A DNA stretch of 64,000 bases from Prostheceraeus crozeri (taxonomy: Eukaryota; Platyhelminthes; Polycladida; Euryleptidae), in NCBI GenBank assembly GCA_907163375.1, contig CAJQUW010015330.1, forward strand, positions 62,001 to 126,000, given 5' to 3'. Made by a program: the position numbers and the translations under genes. The notes under the pieces were generated by a model that did no database searches, had not been told where the DNA came from, and worked only from the letters and a program-made list of their open reading frames with translations. This document shows, in pieces, positions 10,816 to 20,142 of this stretch; the stretch's first letter is position 1, and every line of letters begins with the position of its first letter.

Positions 10816-11494
10816 GTCTCTTTTCTCATTCCTGTCTATGCATTTAGATATATTTGATGCATCAAAAACATTATTGCTATAGTCTCTTTCACGCGACAGT
10901 ATTTTTATGCATAGGAAAAACTGTCACACCATCTCACAAGATTGAAATCCGCATTTCACAATTATGTCTTCAAATGAAATGATCTTTTGAGTGCTCGCTA
11001 GTTTTTAAAGTTAAAAAACTGTTAAGTTTTTTTCTCTCCGCTCATATTTTATGACGATCACACCTTGTATGACAACCTAGTAACCAATTTTATAGTAAAT
11101 TCAGTTTGCTTTTAGCAGCAGTGATGTGATTTTGAATGCTTTACCACAGTCAAGTTTCGTTGCGCAATCTCCCCGCCCTTCTCGCATTAGCAGACACATT
11201 CCATCGCTATCCATCCTTCGGCCGCATTCGTCTTTGTCCGGTTTCGCCTGCCGACAGCTACAGAATACAGGTGGATCGATGATGCGCTGACGCGTCTCGC
11301 GTGCAACCATAGACAAGCGTGCAGCGGGCATTAAATTCATGGCATCGCAAAGCTGAGTAATGATGATGTTTCGTCAAATATAGCAGTGTGGACTTTAACA
11401 ACGTACACCATTGCTGCTATATCCTTCATCCGTGTACAGAGATCACTTTTCTCAGTGTTGTCTTTTTCATCCAGTGACACATGGATTAAATATA
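10816..11494. other. Intergenic, nothing recognised
   Basis: No feature is supported. A minus-strand frame at 11101-11340 has several cysteines but no recognisable domain or splice context. Confidence 0.5.
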
Positions 11495-12909
11495 CTGTCG
11501 TGGCCAATAGAGAGTGACCACCCCCATAAAAACGGAGATTATTTCAAAAATGCAGCAAGTGCGATCAGAAATGCTTTTTTATCAGAAACTTCAGTGGAAA
11601 AAGGTCTAGAACAATGCTGTAGGCCAATATCATCATTACACAATACACAGAGTTCAGTACTTCGTTGAATTCCCACCAGCTGCAAGGACTGCGGCAATGC
11701 GGCGAGGCATGGATTCGATGAGGTCAGAACAGTACTCAACCGTTATTTGCTGACACCATGCCTTCATGATTGACTGCTTCAAGTCATTGTGGGAGGTTGG
11801 ATAGTCCGCCGCTACATTGCGTTTCAGTCGAACCCAGCAATTTTCTATAGGGTTCAGATCAGGGGACGATCCCGGCAAAGGAGACAGAACCAAAATTCTC
11901 TTTTGGTGGAGCCATTGTTTTACAATTTTAGCCTTGTGACATGGGGCACCGTCATGCTGAAATATTTTACAATGCTTGAGGGAAAGCCATGACTCCAACT
12001 TCTCATGGAGAATGTTGAGAAAATATTGGGCATCTACAGACTGACCAGAAGGCATGACATGAAGTCCTGCGTGACCTTCAGCGGAAATGGATCCCCAAGC
12101 CATTATCGACGGACTGTTCTTGACAGTTGGCACAACAAAACGAGGATTGTATCGCTCATTCTTTGGACGACGAACGCCCTGTGTTGATGGATTAAACTGT
12201 CTGATCAGGGTTTCGTCGCTAAAAAGCACTTACGCCAATCAGGAACTGTCCAATGTTGGTGGTCACGACAGAACTTTAAGCGATCCACAATATTCTTCCT
12301 CGATAATTTCGGTTTCTTTGCTGCGCGGTGGAATCGTAATCCATATTGGTCACAAAGACGGCGAAGTATTGTTCGAGCGCTTACGCAAGAATCACGTGGC
12401 AAAGTAGCAACAATTTCTTGACTGGTTATCCTTGGATTCAAAACAGCTCGACGACGGATCATTCTATCAACACGATGGGAAGTCTTCCTCGCAGCACCAC
12501 GATGTTTGGGAGGTGAATGTGTTCCAGTTTTCTTTATTCTGGCTAAAGATTTCTGAACAGTCGATTTGCAAACACCAAGTCTTGCAGATATTTTTCTTTG
12601 TGAGTAGCCTTCTTCATCGAGGAGCTGTATTTTCCCACGCAGTTCCGATGACAAGTGAGCCATTACTGACGCGCGAGAGAATGAAATTGAACTAAAGAGG
12701 CGAATATCAACATAAATGCGTGAGATTCAAATTGTGAGGTATCTATGTTAATCAACACTGAGAGTGCGCTAATACATTGCAGTCAACAAACATAGAAATA
12801 GGAAGTCAGTCATAGAACAAAGCAATCACCACAACCAAGGAATTACAGCGTCTACGTCGATATGCTTAGAAAAAAGAAGTTCTTGATGGTGGTCCACTGG
12901 CCACGATTG
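11495..12909 (-). mobile_element. Tc1-type DNA transposon
   Basis: About 1.4 kb, flanked by TA at 11493-11494 and 12910-12911. The terminal inverted repeats are imperfect: CTGTCGTGGCCAATAG at the left and, inverted, CAATCGTGGCCAGTGG at the right, each followed by ACCACC. It encodes the transposase at 11654-12663. Size, TA target and TIRs fit the Tc1 branch of Tc1/mariner. Confidence 0.8.
11654..12663 (-). pseudogene. Tc1-like transposase, DD35E type, one frameshift
   Basis: This transposase cuts and inserts the surrounding element. The N-terminus has a helix-turn-helix (EEGYSQRKISARLGVCKSTV). The catalytic triad is D in LFSDET, D in IFQHDGAPCH and E in LNPIENCW, with 35 residues between the last two instead of the usual 34 of Tc1. 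The C-terminus is RRIAAVLAAGGNSTKY. Two frames of 152 and 191 codons overlap at 12205-12229; one missing base near there (expected KVLFSDET) makes this copy non-functional. Confidence 0.85.
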
Positions 12910-12911
12910 TA

Positions 12912-13124
12912 GACAATATGACTTGTCGCTGTTTTCCAACTGCGTGTTTCGATCTCAATGCCTCTCATATTTCCGTGCCGATTGCTTTCGTCGCAACATG
13001 TAAGTATCAGCATGCAAACTCATATTTTAATATGTAATTAAATGAAATAAGAGCTTTATGTATATAAGTGGTGTACAAAAGAATTCATTGAGACGATAAC
13101 AATCGAAACACTAAAATTATTGTG
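12912..13124. other. Intergenic, nothing recognised
   Basis: AT-rich sequence with no gene or repeat that I can support. Confidence 0.5.
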
Positions 13125-13417
13125 GTTATCGGAAAATTCAAGTTGATCTAATTTGAATCAGCTCGATATATTTCAATGGCTCACTGCTATATGTATATAC
13201 GTACTGCAAAAGATATATATACTATACAAGAATATTTATTATGATAGTGATTCAAAATACACAAAGAAATCATAAATCACGCATATCAATTGACACTACC
13301 ATTTTGAATCACTACCATTCTCGTAATCCTTTGCTCCTAAGATAATAGCTCTGAACTATTGAAATATATCGAGCTGATGTAAATTAAGTCAGCTTGACTT
13401 TTCCGAAAACTACAGCC
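13125..13417. repeat. Palindromic MITE with nested inverted repeats
   Basis: Outer arms of about 55-60 bp contain AGCTCGATATATTTCAAT at 13160-13185 and its inverse near 13358-13375, extending to the CGGAAAA pairs at the ends. An inner inverted pair, GTGATTCAAAAT and ATTTTGAATCAC, sits in the loop. It is probably a non-autonomous DNA element; a target duplication was not resolved. Confidence 0.6.
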
Positions 13418-13897
13418 GTCTAGGGCCAAACCACATAGAATGATTAATTTAGGTGTAGTATGAATTTCTTCTTTTGTAATTCAGCTCTGTCATCAAGAAT
13501 TGGGAAAACGCATTCTCTAGTGCATTACTAATGTGAAAAGTTTTGATCCAGTGGCTTTGCACTTAAACCAAAATCAGTGATTAAGTGGAAATTTTGAAAT
13601 GATTAAGTTTCTTTTCGTATATTCCATATAGGCTTATAAAATACTGATGGTTAATCCCATTGCATTCTCTGCTATATATCGTGATATCGACTAATAAACT
13701 GACAATTTATATGCTATTTTACATTTGTCAATAGGCTATATGATTGGCCTAATATGCCCTAAGTAGCATTATAATTTTTACATATATTTGCATTGAGGAA
13801 TAATTATATCCATGCAGTAATGCTCATAATTTATTTTAAAACATAAAAATTAATGTTTTACACAATAATGTTGAAGGCTAGGAACAAGAGGTAATTC
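13418..13897. other. Intergenic, nothing recognised
   Basis: AT-rich DNA with no coding frame or repeat that I can support. Confidence 0.5.
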
Positions 13898-14166
13898 AAT
13901 TTTCTTAGCATTGTGCTAAAAAAGCGGGTCACTCCTTCTTTTTATTTGCCTTGATAAAGTTATGTACAATAAAATTTGAGTAGGTAAAGACCACGGCGCT
14001 TCGTGTCACAGACACATCAAAAAGTGGGTCCTCCCATTTTTTAAAAAAATGGTAAAACACGAAGCGCCGTGGTTTTTACCTACTCAAATTTTATTGTACA
14101 CAACTTTATCAAGGCAAATATAAAGAAGGAGTGACCCGCTTGTTTTTAGCACAATGCCAAGAAAAA
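13898..14166. repeat. Long-hairpin MITE
   Basis: Two arms of about 108 bp (13898-14005 and 14058-14166) are near-perfect inverted copies, including AGCGGGTCACTCCTTCTTT and CACGGCGCTTCGTGT, around a loop of about 50 bp. The high arm identity suggests a recent or gene-converted foldback. Confidence 0.8.
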
Positions 14167-15084
14167 TTGTTTTACATCTTTTTACATACAATAATGTCGA
14201 ATAATCGATCATATCACGTGTTATGTTGCCATTTCAGGTTGACCAATTTGTGTGAGAATATCTTCGAACCAGCATCTACATGTGCTTGACCATCGAGTTC
14301 GTCAGGCGACTGTTTCCGGACTAGGAAATCTAGAGCTAATAAGTAAGTAAGAAAAGGCTTCCGGCTAGCTTGTGTGACAATTTTCGCAACTTGAATTTCA
14401 TGTATAATATTAGCCTTTGTCCACCCTTTCTTCTGGATCATTCAATAATTTTACATTATTATTCAATGATAGGTAGGCATACATAAAGTGGGCTTGTGCG
14501 AAGGAAGTGATGATGCATGAGACCCGCAATCAACCATCTTTTAAATGAAAGTACTTTACAATTGAATAGTGTTTTCATAATGTTGTCTCATTTCTCTTCA
14601 ATTGCAATTATGAAGTATTTTGTAGTATTTCTGTCATAACATGCAAGCTAGAGATGCATGCCGGCATTCTTTATTGTTTATATAACTTTTTTATTATGAA
14701 ATAACTTGATAAAACTTTTCATTTGCTCTTCGGTTTAAACTTAATTGAGTAAAATATTTCATACAATCCTAGTGTAGGCCTTTATTCGCTTTTTCAAATA
14801 TTGTTTGACTGCAATGTGTTAGTGATTTTTGTCTCTCTCGTTAAAGAATCTCGAAACGTTGATTCAAAAATCTCTTAATTTGTTTTATAATTTGTTTTAT
14901 TGCTGTGAAAGCTAGAGGCAATTTCAAAAATAATTAATATCATCAATTGATTAATTGAAGTTGATTATTGAAGTGATATATTCATTGAGGTTTAAAAAAT
15001 TCACTGAATTCTGAAGCAATCTTGAATGTAGGATATAGTTTCTGTTCAATTCTTTCATGTCGATTTGGTGTAGTAATTGAAAGA
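14167..15084. other. Intergenic, nothing recognised
   Basis: A 75-codon minus-strand frame (14214-14441) has no recognised domain or repeat partner. The rest is AT-rich flanking DNA of Polinton copy B. Confidence 0.45.
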
Positions 15085-15090
15085 GATGTA
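15085..15090. repeat. Target-site duplication GATGTA, left
   Basis: These six bases directly before the Polinton terminus are repeated exactly at 37912-37917. Six-bp duplications are the rule for Polintons. Confidence 0.9.
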
Positions 15091-16290
15091 AGTAGTAAGG
15101 AAGTGACAAATACCAGATAGCGCAAGATGGCCGCCATCGCTGACGTCCCCCCCTCTGGAACGACAGAGGTTGTAGTCTGTCGTGGTGTGCCGGCCAGGTG
15201 GGTTCACGTTCCAAAATGTTCGCTGACTCCCCCCCCCTCTGTAACGACAGAGTGTCGTGGTGGACTTGGGCGACCGCCGGATTAGTCTTGAGGCTATAGT
15301 GTGTGATGTTTTTCGTGCAATCTGCTGAATGTTGGGTTGTAAAATGGGCTGTTTCGAGTGGAAGGAGTGGTCGGATGGGAAAACGGAGGCCAGAGTCGGA
15401 TTCAGCGTGAAATTCTGCATCGGTATGGTGAATTTGAACGCAATCGGAGAGAAAAAATTTTCGCTGACGTCCCCCCCCTCTGGACAGCTCGCTTCGATTT
15501 TGGCTTCCAGTGGACGGATTTTGTCGTGCCATAGCTCGTTTGAAAGCTAAGAGTGAGACAAATTCAGTGAAACAAACGGCTTGTTCATATCTGTCTTCGT
15601 TTAGATGTGAGACGCCATTTAAGATTTTGGGACATTGGCAAAAAACGACAGAGTTAGAATTTGGGACGTTTTGGGCTCTAGCTTCAAAACGAAGCATCGG
15701 ATTGGAAAACGGATTTCAGATTTGGAATCAGCGTGAAATTCTATATCTGTATGGTGAGTTTCAAGTCAATCGGCGAGAAAAAATTTTCAACATTTTTCGA
15801 AAAAACGACAGAGTTAGAATTTGGGACGTTTTGGTGTGTAGCGCCCAAACGAAGCATCGGATGGGAAAACGGAGGCCAGATTCGGATTCAGCGTGAAATT
15901 CTGCATCCGTATGGTGAATTTGAACGCCATCGGAGAGAAAAAATTTTGCTGACGTCCCCCCCCTCTGGACAGCTCGCTTCGATTTTGGCTTCCAGTGGAC
16001 GGATTTTGTCGTGCCATAGCTCGTTTGAAAGCTAAGAGTGAGACAAATTCACTGAAAGAATCGGCTTGTTCCTATCTGTCTTCGTTTAGATGTGAGACGC
16101 CATTTAAGATTTTGGGACATTGGCGAAAAACGACAGAGTTAGAATTTGGGACGTTTTGGGCTGTAGCTTCAAAACAAAGCATCGGATTGGAAAACGGATT
16201 TCAGATTTGGAATCAGCGTGAAATTCTCTATCTGTATGGTGAGTTTCATGTCAATCGGAGAGTTTCAAGTCAATCGGAGAGAAAAATTTT
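15091..16290. repeat. Left terminal inverted repeat of Polinton copy B
   Basis: About 1.2 kb matches the inverse of 36712-37911. Internally it holds two copies of a unit of about 486 bp (GACGTCCCCCCC blocks at about 15465 and 15951), with shorter repeats around AACGACAGAGTTAGAATTTG and GTGAAATTCT. Frames translated here are fortuitous. Confidence 0.9.
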
Positions 16291-16500
16291 CAACATTTTT
16301 CGGAATTTTTGCGATGGCTGCCTACTGTAGAGCCAAAACGAAGCATCGGATGGGAAAACGGAGGCCAGATTCGAATTCAGCGTCAAATTCTATATAGAAA
16401 AGGTGGATTTCGAGCTCAATCGGAGCACTAGAAGCGGAGATAGACGGGATTTTTAGTGTTTGGATGATGGGTATTACGTAATCAGCTGATCGCCACACAC

Positions 16501-16507
16501 TATATAA
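16501..16507 (+). promoter_or_regulatory. TATA box of the coiled-coil gene, copy B
   Basis: The sequence CACACTATATAAGCTGGG lies about 50 bp before a conserved leader exon ending GTCAACG. Box and leader are conserved at 8480-8540 in copy A. Confidence 0.7.
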
Positions 16508-16554
16508 GCTGGGAACCGACAGAGACTTGTCATTAAGACGAGAGATTGTCAACG

Positions 16555-17222
16555 GTAAGTCGTCTCTCTGAGCTCCGATGATAGCTTCGGACATTCCAAA
16601 TCCCGAGTTTCTGTAAGAAACCGACTTAGAAAATTTCATTGCTGATATCAGCTAAGCCGTCAGACTTAGAGGTTAGCCAGGAGATGGCCTTCGTCTCCAG
16701 GCCATAAAAGACTCCAAAACTTTAAAGGTTTGTAACTTTGCTTCTATAAGTCCGTTTGACTTGATTCAAAAAAGGTTCGGTCGCTATTGACCTGCCCTAA
16801 GTGATGGACTACTTATAAAATTTCATAAGTAGTGTTAAAAAGTTGAAAAATTTAAATTCGCTATTTTTGGCAATTTTCGGGGTTTTCAAACCTTCTGATT
16901 TCAATAAAGACCTTTATAAAGTTGTCAGAGGCGAGCTTCGGCTCGAGACTTGCTTCCTGATGTAAATAACTCCACCGGTTTTCATGTCAAAATCGGGGTC
17001 CGAATACCAACACAGTGATATGACGCACGCTCTGTCCGCGGGAGGTTGGATTTGAGGGCCGAGGCCTTGGAGTCGGGATAAGATCCCCTCTGAGTAATGC
17101 CTGTAACGGATTCATCAGCCTAGCTTGTCTATCCTCAAGTATTGAATGACATATTAGTTGTATTTTTAAAATGATTGTCAATGTTACTTGTCAGTAATTC
17201 TATTTTATCTTTCCTTCTACAG
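16555..17222 (+). other. Leader intron of the coiled-coil gene
   Basis: A donor (ACG/GTAAGT) at 16555 and an acceptor (TTCTACAG) ending at 17222 bracket about 670 bp. The ATG follows three bases into the next exon. Both sites have positional counterparts in copy A, which supports genuine splicing in the 5' untranslated leader. The intron contains a diverged piece shared with copy A around ATCCCCTCTGAGTAATGCC. Confidence 0.6.
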
Positions 17223-17225
17223 AAT

Positions 17226-18380
17226 ATGGGAGGCAACTCAAAATTTCTGTTTAAAAAATGCTCTTGTGGTGAAGTGAAGAGAGGTGGTGAGTTTAAACGC
17301 CACTTGAATAAATATAAGAACACGCCTCACATTCATGTTGAGAAAGGTGTTGTTTCCGGCTGTACACATTACCAAAAGTTTTTAAGAGGCAAGCAGCACG
17401 AAAAATTTTATGAGAGGCATCAGAACTGTCCAGTTGTGAAGTTCGCAAATTATACAACTTCGGACATAGGCAAAATCATAGCCCCCTATTTTGAATTGGT
17501 CGATTTGGATCAAGAACTGCAGAATGCAATTGCAGATATCATAAATCCTCCTGTTCCGACTACAGGAAATGAAGAATTGCAGAATGCAATAATAGCCGAT
17601 CCTCCTGTTCCGACTACAGGAAATGAAGAAGTGCAGAATGCAATAACAGCCGATCCTGCTGTTCCGACTACAGGAAATGATCTAAGCAGTGATTCAGACA
17701 CCTCAGACGAGTCCGACTCTGAGGAGGTTGTAGTGCCCGTTAAAGGAATAGCGAAGCCAATCAGCCAATCTTCCCCGAAAGAATTGAAGGGGATTAAAGC
17801 CCAAACTTTAGCCTGGAATAAGGACGATCAGGCTGCCAAAGTTAGCCAGGAGTTTGCGCTCAATAAATTGAAAGATGAGCTGAGTCGCTTTAGAAACGAA
17901 TGCGAGACTTTGAGAGGTGAAAATTTTAACCTGAAAGCTCAAGTTCAGGAAATCAAGAACCTCAAAACGCAGGTCATAAATTTGGAGGCTTTTCGGGATA
18001 GGGCACTGCAAAGTGAAAAGCGAGTTGAAGAGCAGGCAGCAAATATTAAAAATTTAAAATCACAAGAAGGGGTGCTTAAGCTCAAGATTGAGCAATTAAA
18101 AATGAAAATGGTTGAGAACGAGCAGCACAAGGAGAGAAGAACAACACTCCACCTACCAATTATCAACAGCAGGATTGTTGATGACATTCTGCTGCAAAGT
18201 GAGGATGTCGACAGCACGTTCGAATGCTACGAGCGAGCAATGGCGGAGATGCGGTGTCTCCATGTCTCCATCAAGCATGATGGCGACATCAAAGAATTGC
18301 GCCACCGGAAGCGAAAACTGCCGGCCAAGTACTTGCCTGAGCCACCACCATCGAAGGGGTCACGAACCGGCTTATGGTAA
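17226..18380 (+). CDS. Coiled-coil Polinton protein, copy B
   Basis: 384 codons from the ATG just after the leader-intron acceptor; the open frame upstream of it is intronic. The N-terminus (MGGNSKFLFKKCSCGEVKRG) carries closely spaced Cys residues, with CTHYQKF and CPVVKF following. Next come three tandem copies of a 20-residue repeat (PPVPTTGNEELQNAI type), an acidic SDSDTSDESDSEE stretch, a long coiled coil (about residues 210-310), conserved RRTTLHLPI, and a basic RHRKRKLPAKYLP tail. Function is unknown. Position next to the terminus and conservation in both copies suggest a structural or DNA-associated element protein. Confidence 0.7.
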   Translation: MGGNSKFLFKKCSCGEVKRGGEFKRHLNKYKNTPHIHVEKGVVSGCTHYQKFLRGKQHEKFYERHQNCPVVKFANYTTSDIGKIIAPYFELVDLDQELQNAIADIINPPVPTTGNEELQNAIIADPPVPTTGNEEVQNAITADPAVPTTGNDLSSDSDTSDESDSEEVVVPVKGIAKPISQSSPKELKGIKAQTLAWNKDDQAAKVSQEFALNKLKDELSRFRNECETLRGENFNLKAQVQEIKNLKTQVINLEAFRDRALQSEKRVEEQAANIKNLKSQEGVLKLKIEQLKMKMVENEQHKERRTTLHLPIINSRIVDDILLQSEDVDSTFECYERAMAEMRCLHVSIKHDGDIKELRHRKRKLPAKYLPEPPPSKGSRTGLW

Positions 18381-18421
18381 GTCTCTATGGAACCTCTTAT
18401 GGTAAGTTAATATCATCTCTA

Positions 18422-19054
18422 TCACTTTAATATAATTTCATCTATTTTCTTTCTATTTTTCAGATACGACGAGAACGAACCAACGGCTCTCTTAAGGGCC
18501 ACCATGGGGCAAGACATGATAGAACCTCCACGCGGTTTGCCCTGGGCAGTCTTCGGACTGGCGAATACTATCATTAAGTTGAATCTGCTATCAGTCAACT
18601 TGAACGTTGCAAATGAAGTTCGGTGTAATACTTCCTTTCGACGGGCGTTCCTGTAAAGGGCGGCGGTGAAACCCGTAGCTATGTATACCGCAAGGGACAT
18701 TCGGCAATGGTCAATCTTGTTAAACCTCTCTGCGTCATGTTTGCAAGTGATTGCCTCTGTCTCAACGTAGTATGCATTCGCGCCAGGGTGACATTTAGCC
18801 AACTGTCGAAGGTTGCCTAAAACTTTCCATTGCATACGTTATGAGAACCATGAGTTCTACCTGTCTCTATCAATGAGACGAATTGATGAATGGAATGAAA
18901 TGGGAGGACACTCACGCGCCACACGCAACATAACACACTTCTCTCTTCCGTAGTCTAACAAGCTCTTTACACATGGATCGCAGTCGATTGCTATCCCTGT
19001 ATCAGAAGTGTAAGCTATCTTAATTTTATTTGACACTATTTCATCTATCATCAT
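18422..19054 (-). CDS. Two short ORFs antisense to the 145-bp module, copy B
   Basis: Minus-strand frames of 65 codons (MMIDEIVSNKIKIAYTSDTG) and 137 codons (MQWKVLGNLRQLAKCHPGAN) match 4931-5527 of copy A. Donor- and acceptor-like sites flank a gap of about 45 bp between them. On the plus strand the same DNA (about 18474-18657) carries the module frame ATMGQDMIEPPRGLPWAV. Which strand is coding in the overlap is unresolved. Confidence 0.4.
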
Positions 19055-19070
19055 CGCCCATATGAAATGT

Positions 19071-19400
19071 TTTAAGATTTACAAGTTAGAAATAAAGTTT
19101 CAATAGTGTATGCGTTAGAAATAAAGGTGTAACTGTTTGTAAAAATAAGATCGCAAGATTTACTAGTTTACAAGTTAGACTAAGTGTAAATTAAAAATAA
19201 AATTATAACTGTTTCAAGAGTTTACAAGTTAGAAATTAAGTTTTAGCTGTTTGTATATCAAAATAAAGTTTCAAGAGTTTACAAGTTAGAAATAAAGTTT
19301 CAATAGTGTATATGTTAGAAATAAAGGTGTAACTGTTTGTAAAAATAAGATCGCAAGATTTACTAGTTTACAAGTTAGACTAAGCGTGCTACTATTTCCA
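19071..19400. repeat. AT-rich tandem repeat, about 200-bp period
   Basis: A block ending AAAAATAAGATCGCAAGATT recurs exactly 200 bp apart (19141 and 19341), with shorter TTTACAAGTTAGA repeats between. Copy A has only a short remnant at about 4890-4920, so the array expanded in copy B or collapsed in A. Confidence 0.75.
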
Positions 19401-19490
19401 AATGAAAAAGTATACATGGTTAAATCATCCACTGAAGTCCCGTTCAAGTAAGTCAGTATGAAAGCAAAGATAATATGAAATAAAAATTTA

Positions 19491-19886
19491 TTATGGCATG
19501 TATTTCAAAAGGTCTTCATCGTCAATATCGTCCCAGAGTCTGGCTTCACATAGATAACAAAAACAGTTCAGTTGCTTTAATCGTTCTTCCACTGCGAGCC
19601 TCACTTTGTCAATATACTCCCACTCCGCCATAGTTCGTGGCTGGGAGTTAGGGGTGTACCACTCCCATAATTGGTGGAGGAATTTCGAGCTGGTGATCTC
19701 CATCACATCGTCAGTATCGTACTGGAGATACTTCCACCTCACGCCTGTTAAGTCGGGACACTCCTTCTCACATACACTCTCTTCGTTGTCCGCTGGTAAT
19801 GACACCTTGTCTACCTTCGTTGGAGCGTTTGGTGTTGAGGATGGAGAAGAGAATTTTGTGTTTGGTGTTGTCGGAGGGCTTGTCAT
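19491..19886 (-). CDS. Small Polinton protein of unknown function, copy B
   Basis: 131 codons starting MTSPPTTPNTKFSSP; homologous to 4386-4769. The conserved core CPDLTGVRWKYLQYDTDDVM is followed by WEWYTPNSQPRTMAEWEY and ends CEARLWDDIDDEDLLKYMP. It is divergent from polymerase B across a shared promoter region. No known domain is recognised. Confidence 0.6.
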   Translation of the reverse strand: MTSPPTTPNTKFSSPSSTPNAPTKVDKVSLPADNEESVCEKECPDLTGVRWKYLQYDTDDVMEITSSKFLHQLWEWYTPNSQPRTMAEWEYIDKVRLAVEERLKQLNCFCYLCEARLWDDIDDEDLLKYMP

Positions 19887-19889
19887 GTT

Positions 19890-20142
19890 GACTGTGAATA
19901 ATAACTTTGAAATGTTTTCTAATTCTTAAGTATCAACAAGCAACCAATCAGAATGAACAGCCAATGAATGATGAATATGAAAGTATATATGTAAAGTGAC
20001 ATTCGTGTCATTTCACTCTGTCTTTGTGACATATAAGTGAAGTGTTGTCTAGCGAATTCTGTTATTATTTGAGGCGTACAAGTGAATTCCAAATTTGAGA
20101 CGTATTATTTGAAGTATCAAGCTTAATTTTGATTTCGTTGAA
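19890..20142. promoter_or_regulatory. Divergent promoter region, copy B
   Basis: The region lies between the small gene and polymerase B. It includes ATTGG at about 19947, a CATATAAG box at about 20028-20036 upstream of polymerase B, and the GAATTC/AATTTGAGACG blocks shared with 4099-4385. Confidence 0.45.

Noticed and set aside
10527-10882. Three overlapping plus-strand frames rich in Ser, Leu and Phe
   Set aside because: They are translations of a polypyrimidine low-complexity tract, open by composition.
11789-12695. Plus-strand frames opposite the Tc1 transposase
   Set aside because: They are antisense shadows of a well-supported transposase gene.
15329-16330. Several frames of 70-130 codons in the Polinton terminal repeats, repeated in 36425-37918
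   Set aside because: They follow the DNA repeat units on either strand and in several frames, with no domain; they are shadows of the repeat.
17175-17225. Upstream ATG of the coiled-coil frame
   Set aside because: It lies before the splice acceptor at 17222 and is not conserved in copy A; the MGGN start is conserved in both.
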